A DNA stretch of 64,000 nucleotides from Lepisosteus oculatus (GCF_040954835.1 NC_090706.1:25615148-25679147); one strand, 5' to 3'. Counted from the first letter of the stretch, positions 11,513 through 33,788 are shown. Notes: a model not told the origin generated them from the letters alone. Numbers and translations: made by a program.

Positions 11513-13370
11513 CTAGAAAAAAGGGTGATAAAACTTTGTGTAGGTCAGCCCATGGAAATACATGAGTCGGAATGCTTCCCCCTTATATTTAAAACAACTT
11601 AACGTGCTTCCATTCCTGGGCAGTTAAAAGGTGTAACTGAAATTGCTTTCAACTGACAATTACAATCTTTCAGAATGATGAACTTTTCAAACTTTGATTC
11701 GCTTTGGAAATACAGTAAGTCCAATGGTATAGTATTTTATTATTTGTGGAACAGCGGTCAAAGAGCAACAGTGATGCCTAACGAGGGCTGCATGCCTCCA
11801 AGCACAGCGCCTGAAGCTCTTAGGTCGCTGTCTAGATCTGGGGTTCTTAAGCTGGGGGTAGTGACAGTCCCAAGGGGAAACAGAATCAACCAAAGTTTAA
11901 CACGTACACTAGGGTGTAACGGGGCACGAACACAGTGTCAGGGTCAAACTATTGCATACACCTGCATGGTTAAGATTATTTACATTAGCAGGGTGACTTA
12001 GTGATCACTCTGGGAGCCCACAGACCATCCCCTGGCTACAACTCCCAGCCTGCTCTGCGGTGCGCTCGGCGAGGGCGCTACATGAATTTCTATTGGTTGG
12101 GCCACAATTGCATTTATATTTGTAGCGCTTTTTTCTTTTGAGCAAGGTAGTTGTGATTAGCCAAGCAATGGAGCGTTTTTAATAGGTGGCACTGGATGAG
12201 TGAGAGCTTAAGGTAATGTGGAGAAACGCACAGCAGAAAACTCCAAACAGGAAAAAAAAACAGAAGAAAATGAGAAAATACGTTTTTGGAACGAAAGCTA
12301 CAGGAGCGAAGAGGCCAAAGATCTACCCTCCAAAAAGCCACCACCGTGAACCAGAAGCCACTTCAGGCGTCTTTCGTTATAGCTAACTGGATTGCCAAAA
12401 CTGAGAAGCCACACACGTTAGGCGAGACTTTTTTCTTACCGTGAAACGGTTTCAAGCATGTGTGGGGAAAAGTGCTGCAGAGCAGCTAGCAATGATATCA
12501 GTGTCAAATGATACTGTGTCTAACCACATTGGGCGTATGGCGAGAGATGTGGAAGAGGAAGAGATCACTAAGATAAAATCTAGTGTGTATTTTTCTTTAC
12601 AACTTGCCGAGACCACTGATGTCTCTGGAGATGGTGAAATGTTCATTTACGCCATATTTCTTGAAGAGGGAGAAAATTAATGAGGATTTTTTGTTCTGTC
12701 ATCATCTTCCCGAGTGCGCCAAAGGCGATCAACTTTTCGTTTTGCTGGACACATATGTATGTGGGCATGAAATCGACTGGAACAAGTGTGTGGGAATCTG
12801 CTCAGACGGTGCATGAGCTATAACAGGCAAACACAGTGGGCTAGTCATGAAAGTACAGGCCGTTGCTCTATTTGCTTTGCGCACATATTTGCTTTGTCTG
12901 ATTCATAGACAAGCCCTACCGGCTAAGAAACTCAAACAAGTAATGAATGTAACTGTTCGTACTGTAAATTCCATCAAGGCCAGTGCAACAAGCACACAAC
13001 TTTTAAGAGATTATTCCAAAAATTAAGCATAGGATCACTGGAGAGGCAGCCTTTTGCTACTACGCACCCAAACTCTGGAACAGTATTCCTAAAAATATTA
13101 GAGAGGCTGGCTCTGTGGATATATATAAACGGCAGCTCAAAACTTATTTTTTTTACTCTTTTTTCTCATATAACTCTAGTACTATTCATATTGTTTGTGC
13201 ATGGTTCTTTTAATTTGTTAATGACGCTTATTTTAAGTTGGTTAAAGTTTTTCAAAATTTTTTGTAACAAGCACTTTGAGTTGCAAAATATTGCATGAAA
13301 GGTGCTATATGAATACCAACTATTATTATCATTATTAAGGGAGTAGGCTTACAATTTATACAACGTGACA

Positions 13371-13401
<31 letters not shown>

Positions 13402-16400
13402 CTAGATCATTCTGTTTTGTCCTAAAACTGGAATGACATTATGTCCTGCAGCAGGTTAGCAGCTTGATTTGTATACAGTAAATGATCACTATATGTGAAG
13501 TAAAATGTTGAGCTTACTGATTAAAGCAGGGAGATGAGGTATCGTTGAAATGGCCATATGGATTGACCCTTGACAGTGGGCCCAAACACAGCCAACAGAA
13601 GTACTGCTTGCAGCTGGTGCAGGTCATCTTGTTACAGCCATCCACCTTCTGTAAACCAAGAGTCCCCATCGGTTAGCCTTACTTTGAGAGACATCAACAT
13701 AAGACTACAAAATGTAACCATACAATTGCAGATTCCATCAAGAACTGTCATATTATAGAGGAATGAACAAAACAACAACAGCTCTGGAATTGTATAACAT
13801 CAAATTTAAGAATGGAGTAATTTGTTGTGCACATTATTGCATCTGTATATCCAGATGGCACATAATTAACAAACTCCTTTTCAAAATAGATGCATGCACT
13901 GGTGCAAATTAAGATAAGAGATCACTTTATTGCCCATATACAATTTCTTGTATTAGGAATTTGTCTTTCCGCATACCGACTTGCTCTCCATGAGGGACAC
14001 AAAACAGGCCATGTATACGGCTCAGGGGACCCAACAGATTAGGATTCCTCTGCCAGCCGCAGGATAACGAACCAACAACCTTCCAGCCACAGGCGCAGGT
14101 CCTTAGCCACAGAGCCACTGCACCACCAAAATTATGCAAAACCAACTTTCTCTTTCTTCTGGGTAATAATTTACTACTAATGCCTGCTATCTGTGTATCA
14201 GGTACCTACATATATTCATTGTATATACAGTACCTGAATGTTTGAGCTACAGCGTGGACAGGCTTTGGAGTTCTTTTCTAGCCATTCACTGCTGAACGAC
14301 TCCTCCACCGCCTTCTGAATGACTCTCTTCCCAAAGCGCTGCTCCAGAAACTGCTTCTCCTCCTCGCTGGCCTTCAGATACTCATCACGTAGGCCTCGCA
14401 GCTCCGCTGAAGTTTAAATGTGTTACTCACGTTGCTCACATTATCAACATATTAGGGCGTAATTAGAGAAGACACAGCTAAAAAACTGTCTTTCATCTAC
14501 TTTGGGAAATCTGCCATGAAATTCCCTGCATCAACCCCCAGAGTTTCTCCCCTGAGAAGGAGAAACCGGGGGAGAAACTCTGAGCTTATTTTTGCATGCA
14601 AAGCATCGTTAATAACTAAGGTGGGTAAATCTTTAACAAATGCGTGTCAAAGTTTGATTTCACTCTGTGGGTAATAGGGCCTTCTCTTGTCCCAGAGCTC
14701 TGGAATTCTAAACCCAAGGAAATCAGAGAGTCTCCTTCCCTGAGTACTCTAAGATCCAGACTCAAAGCCCTCTTCTTTGGAAAGAATCTTACTTAATCAG
14801 TTCTGTGTCAGCCCCTTGCATCTTCTGCATTCTCAACCATGCTTCTTAATTGGGCTAATTTTGTGACCTCTTCTCCTTGTTTACTTTTTTCTCTTTGAGA
14901 AGTTAGTTTCAAAGGTCCTACAGTACATAAAATAATGTAAAAAAGTTAGTTATATTGTTATTATTTAATTCCTAAATAAAATAAATTACAGTTTAAAACT
15001 GGTGGACTGACTGAGAGGAACATGTCTGCAGAATCAGGTTCAATGCCTTAGAATGCTTTTGTTGGCAATGGATGAATACCAGGATTGCCGAATACCGAAT
15101 TGCTTTGCTGGGCTTTTCCTTACCTGCTGTGGCCCGGCATGGAGACAGCCCATGATAGCCCATCTTACAAAGGGTACAGAAGGCATACTGGCAGGAGGGG
15201 CAGATACCCATGGTGGTGTCTGGCTCTACCAACACAGCTGTCTCACACATCTTTCTAGGGCAGTACATAACATCTGCCATGAGGTCCAGGCTGGATTGAA
15301 GCAGGAGACGGTCATAGCGAGCAAAAAGCTCTTCTCCAACCAGATGCTTGACCTGTAAAACACATCTTTAATATTGCATGGTGCTGCACATAATCCTGTT
15401 CATGAAACATCTAGATGATTGCTGTAAAATTAATCTAGGGTACCTGAGCAGGTGTGGCAACAGAGCTGCACTCAGGCTCTGGGCAGTTAAGGCACTGGAC
15501 ATTGCCATCTCTGATCTGGATCTGGAAGTAATCCCTCATGCACTCTTTGCAGTACACATGCTTGCAATCCTTAAAGCACGTGCACTCAGATCCCATCTTC
15601 TCAGAGAAGCAGATGTTGCAGCAGAACATTTTGCTGTCAAAGGCCTTCTGTTGCTGCATCTCGTCAAAATCCAACAGCTGAAGAAGGAGGTTGCTACGGG
15701 GATCTACTTCTTGGATAGCCCGGGGATCTGGCTGCTCTTTTGAGTCCTTCTCTGTGTCTTCTGCATTGTCTTTGCCAGCTCCTTCCTTCTTTCGCTCCTG
15801 CTTGCCTTTATTGCTATTCGTGACTTCCAACGGGGACTCGATGCTCAGGAAGCTAAAGAGGTCTTCTTTGAGGAACTGAATCCAGGAGAAGAGGACCACA
15901 CTCCCTACATTCTCCTGCCACAGCTCATCCAAGCGCTTGCACAGAGTCCCCAGCTGAAAAACAAAAACACCTCATAGCTCAGAAACTCGTGATAAAGTAA
16001 AAGGTGGTTTGTTTTCTAAAAAGAAAATTGACAAAAGCCCACTTGTCATGATTCGACACATTCTGCACTACATTTTGAACTTTAGTGTGTCCAGAATTCT
16101 GCAGCCAGAACCCCGGCTAGTTCACATGCAAGTGATCACATTACTCCTGTCCTGGAGTCCTTGCACTGGCTTTCTATCAGGCTTCCTGTCAACTTAAAAT
16201 CCTCATGCTCACCTACAAGGCTCTGCATGGCTTGGAACCTCAGTACCTGTCTGAGCAACTATTGTCCTACTCCCCACTTCTCAACTTTAATTCAGCTAAT
16301 TTTCCTATCTGTCATCTTCTGTCATTAGAGCACCTTCCCTGAGCACTTCCAAATCAAGATTCAAAACCTACTTCTTTAGAAGGGCTTTTATTTAAATACA

Positions 16401-17632
16401 AAGAATATGCATCCAATACTACTATACTAAAACCTTGTTAATTATAATACTGATATCCATTTGTCTATGCTCCTAACTTCATAATGAACGCTCAATAACA
16501 TCAACTACCACTCCTCAAGACAGAAAGCAATAAATAACCTGGACTCTTGAAAGCCATCTGGAGCTCAAAGTGAAGACTGGAGGAGAATTCGAAGGGTAAT
16601 CTGATGGAAGTTCAAAGTTCAAAATGAGAGTCGGTAGAAAAGACACTGGATATTTAATATGTTCTTCCCCTGAAAAAAAACAAAGGAAAAGATGTAATTT
16701 GCTTTTGCAACTATTATACCTGTAGTAATAGATCAACTCCACTTCTGATTATGTGCTGATCTATAAAAAGTTACTTCAATTCACATCAACTACACATATG
16801 GGAAATCTGCAGTAATGCAAATTCCAAATTCAAAAGACTCCAGAACTTGATTGCCAATAATGACCCTAAAGTGGTTTAGTCTGGGCTATGTCAGAAACTC
16901 AGCAAACCAGGACTAAATTCAGATAAAAAGCAGAGATTGCTTAATCTTCGGCCTCCCAAGTTGTTATTGAAAGCAATGCTAAAACTGAGCTCACTGACAG
17001 CTTGCATTTCAGGACTGGGAGAGTACTGGCCATAAGGTACTGCCGATTTGCTTTTGGCAACAAGCCTGAGAGAAAACTGAACCAAGGCTGGCCCAGTGCT
17101 AACTGGGGCATTAATAGGCTGGTGGGCTATACTTTCTCTGAGGTATCGGTGGCTCCCCTTTGTGTCACTGTCTGAGTCCCACAGTTTGTTACTGTTGTTT
17201 TCAGGAGGCTGAAACACAGGTGAGAGTTTGGACATACTCACCAACAAAATCTTGTGCAGCCCCAAATGCACTGCGTCTGAACTGTCCTTCAATGAAAGAA
17301 AAACTGGCCAAAGATGTAGATAAGTGCAGCACTGAGGCAAAATTAAGACAGCTGTCATGTAGTGTGCTCAGAAGCCACAATGTTCCGAGAACCACACTCG
17401 TTATGTAACGAAGCATTTTAAGCCCTTAATGAGGCAGTGGGTTTGCACAGAGTTAAGGGACGAACAAGAGCCTCTCACCTTTTGCGAATATTCGGAAATC
17501 TTGTGGCAGCTCCAGGTTGATGCGTATCTCCCCTCCTTGGGCAGACTCAGCCCTGTGGAACTCCTCCTCATTGTAGATGCTCGCTAGAGCCAGCAGCTCA
17601 TCCTCCTGCGCTTCCAAATCCTCCGAGGACAT
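11452..17632 (-). CDS. rnf14: RNF14 RBR-type E3 ubiquitin ligase, complete
   Basis: RNF14 (ARA54) is an RBR ubiquitin ligase, known as an androgen-receptor coactivator and for ubiquitination of stalled translation factors. Seven coding exons (17479-17632, 16539-16669, 15444-15953, 15124-15352, 14234-14406, 13518-13648, 11452-11512) give 1389 nt, 462 aa; human is 474. The order is: N-terminal RWD domain (MSSEDLEAQEDELLALASIY; FELPSDYPSNSPPVFTLSSR), a charged lysine/glutamate linker, RING1 (CNICFSEKMGSECTC ... CLNCPEPEC), IBR (MGICPSCQYAFCTLCKMGYH) and RING2 (CPRCSS ... GCNKMTCTSCKQYFCWLC). The catalytic RBR cysteine corresponds to Cys409 in GCNKMTC. The acidic tail is DIDDDEEFWSDEED. Introns hold L2, SINE and hAT debris. 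The donor of the second coding exon (CAG|GTTATT) is weak. Confidence 0.97.
11836..13022 (+). pseudogene. hAT-family transposase remnant
   Basis: In rnf14's last intron, antisense to it. Translated segments resemble ZBED/FAM200/SCAND3-like hAT transposases in order: KPHTLGETF, FQACVGKSAAEQLAM, ISVSNDTVSNHIGRMARDV, FSLQLAETTDVSG, IDWNKCVGICSDGA, then CLIHRQALPAKKLKQV and NSIKA. At least one in-frame stop (after CSDGA) and a frameshift (after EEGEN) break it. The left edge near TCTGGGGTTCTTAAGC may be the degraded terminus; the right end runs into LINE sequence. Confidence 0.75.
13025..13335 (+). mobile_element. LINE 3' end (L2/Rex1-like)
   Basis: The peptide YAPKLWNSIPKNIREAG and the following LKTYFF match the C-terminus of L2-type reverse transcriptase ORFs. 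It is followed by a 3' tail with GGTGCTATATGAATACC and an ATT-rich end. 5'-truncated, as usual for retroposed LINEs. Confidence 0.75.
13373..13401. repeat. (TG)n microsatellite
   Basis: About 14 uninterrupted TG units just after the LINE tail. Confidence 0.97.
13518..13648 (-). CDS. rnf14: rnf14 sixth coding exon (RING2)
   Basis: Residues 400-443: KVDGCNKMTCTSCKQYFCWL ... HFNDTSSPCFN. It carries the catalytic cysteine of the RBR mechanism (GCNKMTC). The donor AATCA|GTAAGC sits directly at an apparent TAA, so the splice is needed to keep the frame open. Confidence 0.94.
13913..14135 (-). mobile_element. tRNA-derived SINE
   Basis: On the minus strand it starts with a tRNA-like head: an A-box region (TGGCTCTGTGGCTAAGG) and a B-box-like GGTTGTTGGTTCG. 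It ends GGGCAATAAAGTGATCTC. It belongs to a different family from the SINE at 7.6 kb. Lies in an rnf14 intron, in the sense orientation. Confidence 0.75.
14234..14406 (-). CDS. rnf14: rnf14 fifth coding exon
   Basis: Residues 342-399: ELRGLRDEYLKASEEEKQFL, a helical linker after the IBR, then WLEKNSKACPRCSSNIQ, the first zinc ligands of RING2. Acceptor ACTTCAG|C, donor ATTCAG|GTACTG. Confidence 0.95.
14539..14582. repeat. perfect 14-bp inverted repeat
   Basis: CAGAGTTTCTCCCC and GGGGAGAAACTCTG separated by 16 bases, in an rnf14 intron. Adjacent to an L2 fragment but not obviously part of it. Confidence 0.9.
14640..14960 (+). mobile_element. L2-type LINE 3' end
   Basis: The CCTCTTCTTTGGAAAGAATC region and the tail with AATTGGGCTAATTTTGTGAC and CTCTTTGAGAAG closely parallel the copy at 45560-45800. 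The peptide phase resembles the end of an L2 reverse transcriptase (FPEYSKIQTQ). Confidence 0.7.
15124..15352 (-). CDS. rnf14: rnf14 fourth coding exon (IBR)
   Basis: Residues 266-342: VKHLVGEELFARYDRLLLQS, then the IBR cysteines in MYCPRKMCETAV and MGICPSCQYAFCTLCKMGYH. Acceptor TTTACAG|GT, donor GCAG|GTAAGG. Confidence 0.96.
15444..15953 (-). CDS. rnf14: rnf14 third coding exon (RWD end, linker, RING1)
   Basis: Residues 96-265. It opens LGTLCKRLDELWQENVGSVV (end of the RWD domain). A poorly conserved Lys/Glu-rich linker follows, then FDEMQQQKAFDSKMFCCNIC and the full RING1. Acceptor TTTTCAG|C, donor CTCAG|GTACCC. Confidence 0.97.
16045..16480 (+). mobile_element. L2 LINE fragment
   Basis: Plus-strand translation shows the conserved end of an L2 reverse transcriptase: RILQPEPRLVH, LESLHWLSIRLP-like LSWSPCTGFLSGF, and ILMLTYKALHGLEPQYLSEQ across frames. 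Frameshifted and 5'-truncated. In an rnf14 intron, antisense. Confidence 0.8.
16539..16669 (-). CDS. rnf14: rnf14 second coding exon (RWD)
   Basis: Residues 52-95: EEHIKYPVSFLPTLILNFEL then PSDYPSNSPPVFTLSSRWLS, the RWD YPxxxP signature. Acceptor TTTTTCAG|GG. The donor CAG|GTTATT is non-consensus beyond GT, but the phase to the next exon is right. Confidence 0.93.
16670..17478. other. rnf14 intron with long chance open frame
   Basis: Intron of 809 bases. It contains a 155-codon open frame on the minus strand (16891-17358) with no recognisable domain; I regard it as non-coding. Confidence 0.5.
17479..17632 (-). CDS. rnf14: rnf14 first coding exon (RWD N-terminus)
   Basis: Residues 1-52: MSSEDLEAQEDELLALASIY then NEEEFHRAESAQGGEIRINL. 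The start at 17630-17632 matches the family. A 3' splice site at 17641 (TTCTCAG|GAATGTAA) suggests that the 5'UTR is split. Confidence 0.95.
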
Positions 17633-18259
17633 TTACATTCCTGAGAAGCACCGGACACCCCCACCACAACAGGTCACTCCTCCGTACCAGCACACTTTGC
17701 ATTTCTCCATTTCAGTAAACTGACACAGTGTTATCAACGCATCAGTGCTTCTTCCCTAATGTGCTTACCTGCCCACTTTCAACATTTTAGTTTTGCTAGT
17801 GTTTTAGATAAGGGCAAGACGCATGTCAGGTATGGAAGCTGTTGACTGAGACTAGGAAGAAACCATATTTGTCTCTGGTGTAACTGCTTGTAAACAAAAG
17901 TGGTGCAGCTAACACCTCCCTTTTAAATAAAGAGTGACTTTCACACAGGTCACAGTTCTCTAAGGTTCTGTCCTTCTAAAGCTAGGTAGCTACATATTAG
18001 GACATATGATTTGCTTTAGTGAGATTTCATTTGAAATTATGTCGTTAAATGCATCACGCTCATTATGCGCTTAACCCGAATCCCACAGTTCTAGTCTCAC
18101 AAGCCTACATTTAATTAAATTAGTGGGATAAGAAATGACATGGTGAGAATTAGTTAACAACACACAACTCCCTAAAGCGCTTTCTTTTTTTCCCTTTTTT
18201 CATATTTAGACTACTTTTATTAAACTGTAGAGAAGTACTGTCACAGGGTGAAGGTTTTG

Positions 18260-18267
18260 TGACGTCA
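18260..18267. promoter_or_regulatory. full CRE palindrome near rnf14 5' end
   Basis: TGACGTCA, the CREB/ATF consensus, about 630 bases upstream of the rnf14 start codon. Not proof of use. Confidence 0.4.
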
Positions 18268-18639
18268 TTTCATGACATTTCTTCGACACGAGACCCATTC
18301 GGAAGACCCAGTTTGGAAACTGGAGCAACAAAAACTCTCCTGAGAACAACACAGATTCACTTTATGTTATATAGTACCACACCTCAAGAACCTATATATT
18401 CCGCAGTCGGAAGTATATAGTGCAGTAGTTAGGGAATAAAAAGTAGCCTATATAACAGGTCTGCATAGACATGTTTATGCAAGTGACAAACTGAAAGCCT
18501 AGATTAGAAACGATAAAAGATAAAATCTGAAGAAACATACATTCATGACCGAAACTGTAGCATTTCTAAGACACAGTTAAAGGATTATAACAAACATACA
18601 CGTTATTTTTATACGATTATTTGTTTTTTCCACGCCTAC

Positions 18640-18720
18640 CTTACTCTTCCCCACAGACAGGAAGACCGGGACCAGGGTTCAGTTGGGTAGCAAGGGAGGA
18701 GCTGAACACGCAAACAAGAG
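18640..18720 (-). other. rnf14: rnf14 probable non-coding first exon
   Basis: The gene strand shows GGGGAAGAGTAAG|GTAGGC, a good donor that could join the acceptor at 17641. The transcription start is unknown, so the right edge is nominal. Confidence 0.35.
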
Positions 18721-19960
18721 CTCGCAAAACCTGGTCTGCCCCCTAAAGGACACAGTACCATTCAGCATCCTAATGTTTGCGGCTTTGCCATTTCAGTCTT
18801 CTTTGAGCTTTTCTCGATGTGGGCTGCTCTCGGGCTCAAGACCATGTGCTACAGCTACAAGACAAACGTGGTACTTTATAAACCTCACTAAATGTTCATA
18901 CACAACAGTGTCTTCCTAGTGAAATTCCGTCAGAATTTCTTGAAAAACAAATTTTACCCTTGTTCAACGTATATAGCAACGTAATAATTGCGAAAACATC
19001 ATGTTCTCGCAATCCAAAAATAACAACAATGCAGACGGAGCATACGGGTTGACATCGTGACGGTTTAGTATTAGCGCAGATACAGTAAGTGTTGTACAGC
19101 ATGTGAACTAAACATGAAGGCTACACGGTTATGTATGTTTCCGCTCACTCGTTTATTAATAATCTTTTGTGTGTTTATAAGCATGGTGGTGCAGTGCTGG
19201 GAACCTTGGTTCAACTCCTGAGGTGGTATCTGTGGGAGTACGTACGTTCTCCCCGTTTTCTCAAGGGTTTCGTCCTCTTGCTCTGGTTTTCTCCCACAGT
19301 CCAACCATGCCGGTAGGTCAAAAAGCTTCTGCAGAGCTTTGCCCTGGTGTCTGCAATGGACTGGTATCCCATCCACAGTGAATCCTGCCATGTGCTCATT
19401 GATAGCCGAGTTAGGCTCTAGCGCTTCAGAGAGCAATATTATATTGAGAATATATGTCCATTTGCTAAACTTCATGAATGAAAAAGGTTTCAAGGCATCA
19501 ATGTCACCCTTTCTCTGAATTATAACCCTCATTATGGTAAGGTACAAGTTGAAAAATTACTGAAAAAATGTCCCGTAATTAATTGGCGTTCAGACATGTA
19601 AACTGCATGTGACTTGCTGAAATGGAAAATAAACTTGAGTCTGCCACCAAACACAGCAACTTGTTTACAAAAATTAAAAGTGATCCAATTCCCATTGACA
19701 AGCTCTGAAGTGGACATAAAATTGAGATTTCATGGATTAGAAAGCCTTCCATCTTCAATTTAGATCCTAAAGTTCTATATAAAGTATATATATATAGAAA
19801 AATACTTGGTCTCACCTCTCATAACATTGCACAAAGATAAAATACATGTTCATAATGTAAGACAATAATCAAGGACCTACCTTGAAAAACATTCCTAATG
19901 TGAAATATTTTCCTTACATGACTGCAGCACATTTAAAAAGTATTACCAAATACAACATGG
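18721..19960. other. intergenic, rnf14 to hspa4
   Basis: Space between the rnf14 promoter side and the hspa4 3' end. Apart from the SINE at 19.2 kb I see nothing. The 158-codon minus-strand frame at 19071-19547 runs across that SINE and is not considered a gene. Confidence 0.55.
19180..19440 (+). mobile_element. tRNA-derived SINE, diverged
   Basis: Contains GCATGGTGGTGCAGTGCTGG (A-box region), CTTGGTTCAACTCCTG (B-box-like), GTTTTCTCCCACAGTCC and GACTGGTATCCCATCC. Same family as 7.6 kb, with an internal deletion. Confidence 0.75.
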
Positions 19961-19971
19961 TGAAGAATTTT

Positions 19972-19977
19972 TTTATT
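19972..19977 (-). terminator. hspa4: hspa4 candidate distal polyadenylation signal
   Basis: AATAAA on the gene strand about 1.1 kb after the stop. Closer hexamers also occur near 20.49, 20.63 and 20.78 kb, so alternative 3' ends are possible. Confidence 0.35.
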
Positions 19978-21110
19978 TCACTTCTCTAAAATTAAAAGCA
20001 GTGATAATAGCAAATTGGAAGTATCAAGAATAAAAATAGACACCAGCATATAATGTTTCATCAGGCCAGTTGTGATGTGCCTTTACAACAGAGACAGTGC
20101 AAACAATTTTACAGAAAATAATTCCACCACCACTGGAGGACTTCAATAACCGACGGGATCTCTCTAGATTTCACATTACTGGCAGATTCCTTATCCGCAA
20201 TATCCAATTTGAAAAAAAAATCCTTTTAGTGTACACATCAGATTGTGATTTAGGAGACATTGATGAAAGGTTACGAAATAGAGCCCACTAATCAATGAAG
20301 ATTTAAAAAAAAATGTATTATCAGGTTTAGAGAAATAGTTCAGCTTTAACCATAACAAGAGAACACATTTTCATACCATACAACTCTGTTGTTCAATGCA
20401 TCATAATTGTATAAGTACTGTATACAAAATCAACAAGTTCATTCCATGCCACTAGTTGGAAGTTTAACAATGTTGTTTTTTCATATCCTATTTTATTACC
20501 AGATCCATACATTACTCTGGGACGGTCTCAAATTAATCTTTTACCTGTACCAACAGAGATGTCTGCAGAAAATCCCGCAGAGAACAAATCCAAAACAAAT
20601 TGCAAAATACAAAATTGAACCAATTACAGTTTTATTCTCAATTATTTTGATTTACAGAACAAATGATTAATTCACATATTTATATTAAATACCTGTATAA
20701 CCTCTTAAACATTATGAAGCCAGTTGCCAGTCTTTTTTATGGAAAAAAAACACATTTGAATACAGAAAAAAACAGTGTATTTTTTATTTCAGGGCTCATG
20801 GTTTTGCACAGATATTTCCAAAATAGTGGCAATGAAAATCAGAAATAATAATTGAATATTTAAAAAAATAAGAACTATAAATTGAAACACTGAATACAAC
20901 CCATAAATTGCTAGACCATGTAGAACGCAGTTCTCAGTTACATCATGTTTGTGACTTGCTCCTACGTAACCAATATATGGACTGATTCTTTTAATGAAAA
21001 ATGCCATGTTGGCATATGACTAAGGTAAGTTAGACCATCTAAATAACAATTCTCAAAAGGCTATCATAACATTTCAGATGTTGGTAGCACTTGGAAGATG
21101 CAGCAGCTTG
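19978..21110 (-). other. hspa4: hspa4 3'UTR (inferred)
   Basis: AT-rich sequence with no coding signal after the hspa4 stop. The length is inferred from the polyadenylation hexamers only. Confidence 0.45.
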
Positions 21111-32420
<11,310 letters not shown>

Positions 32421-33780
32421 CATCGTTCAATTTTGATTTCACCTCTATTTTATTTTAAAGCATCTGTTTAAGCAGCTATAGGAATAGTCAATGAATTCTG
32501 ACTTGCAATGTCGACCTGAACAGGATTCATTTATACAGCTGCAGCCAGGCCATTTATTGGCTCAGTTTGACTTAAGAAGTTAGCAGAAGGATACATCATC
32601 GTCCTACAACCCCCTGGAATCCGAAGATTAAACCCCTATTCTGTTGATCGTGTATTATTTCACTATAGATGACCAGTGATTGTGTAAATTGTGTAAGGTG
32701 ACGGCTAAACAAATTGCACTACAGTCATTATCGTTGATATAACAGTACTGTAGGTCAACATAACCACTGTTCAGTTACACACTTTACAAATTTGGGATGA
32801 GCAATACTAGCTATCCTTGGTTTAAACTAATTCAAAAGGCTGGCTTTACACAACATGTTACAAGTGGTCAGCAGCTATATCACCCTGCAGCTCACAACTA
32901 GCAACATCTGAAGCTAAGTAGGTGTGAGCCTGGTCAGTACCTGGATGTGAGACCTCCTGGACAGTTAAGGTTGCTGCTGTTAAGAGATGTTAAGGGGGCC
33001 ACTAGAGAGTGCGTACACTGTAGTTTGTATGGATTGTAATGTCCCAGCATATTGGTGGGGAAATGTTACAGTAAAAAGGGTTCTGTCCTTCTGATGAGAT
33101 GTAAAACTGAGGTCTTGACTCTCCATGGTTATTAAAATATCCCAGGACATTTCTTGAAAAGAGTAGGGGCCTTGTTGTCCTGGTCAAATTTTATCAATCA
33201 TGGCCTCCTAATAATCCCCATTTATGAATTATGTTTACTAATTCTAATAGAAAAGCTTTACTATTCCGTTCTTCTCCCCACTGATAGCTGATGTGTGACG
33301 TCGCATCATCCAGGTGCTACACATTGGCGGTGGTGGTGGAGGAGGGGAGTCCTCATTATCTTTAAAGTACTTTGAGTGAAGTGTCCAGAAAAGTGCTATA
33401 AAAGTGTGAGGATTCTAAAAAGCCACCTACAGTAGTAACCTGTTTTCTCAGTGATGACCAGGCTCAGCAATAGAGATATCAGTAGATTTAGAAGATTAAA
33501 TTAAAGGATGAGCTAGTCCTTAGATCTGAACAAGGACTATTGTATAATACAGTGAAACTGTAATTTTCAGTTTCAGACATGATCCATAGTTGGTAGTTTG
33601 AACTTCTTGAGATACAACAGTCAATAAATGTGATATGTTTGACAAATATGATTCAATAGTAATCTACATCTTGCCTATCAGTGAGCATTTATTATACTTC
33701 TGAAACACGTCGAGTGAAAGTGTACATCAAAAACGGGTACTATTGAAAACTAACAGTAGTTTTCAGTACTGCATAAAAAG
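32421..33780. other. intergenic, hspa4 to zcchc10 (divergent)
   Basis: Shared upstream region of two divergent genes, more than half of it occupied by the 5S-SINE copy at 32751-33415. I see no gene. Confidence 0.6.
32751..33415 (+). mobile_element. 5S-rRNA-derived SINE with extra upstream segment, copy 1
   Basis: The stretch 32907-32962 (GAAGCTAAGTAGGTGTGAGC, GGTCAGTACCTGGATGTGAG, ACCTCCTGG) is a diverged 3' half of 5S rRNA, including its internal promoter region, as in SINE3-class elements. The body runs on to TCTTCTCCCCACTGATAGC, GCATCATCCAGGTG and a tail GAAAAGTGCTATAAAAGTG. About 130 bases upstream of the 5S head are also shared with copy 2 at 38.97 kb. Confidence 0.75.
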
Positions 33781-33788
33781 TACTGTAA

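Noticed and set aside
16891-17358. 155-codon minus-strand open frame inside an rnf14 intron
   Set aside because: No recognisable domain, sits wholly within an intron between well-supported exons, and has no splice support of its own; it also overlaps an unrelated plus-strand frame.
19071-19547. 158-codon minus-strand open frame between rnf14 and hspa4
   Set aside because: Much of it is the reverse reading of the SINE at 19.2 kb.
32751-33415. Considered as a functional 5S rRNA gene
   Set aside because: Only a diverged 3' half of 5S is present, embedded in a SINE body with a LINE-like tail.
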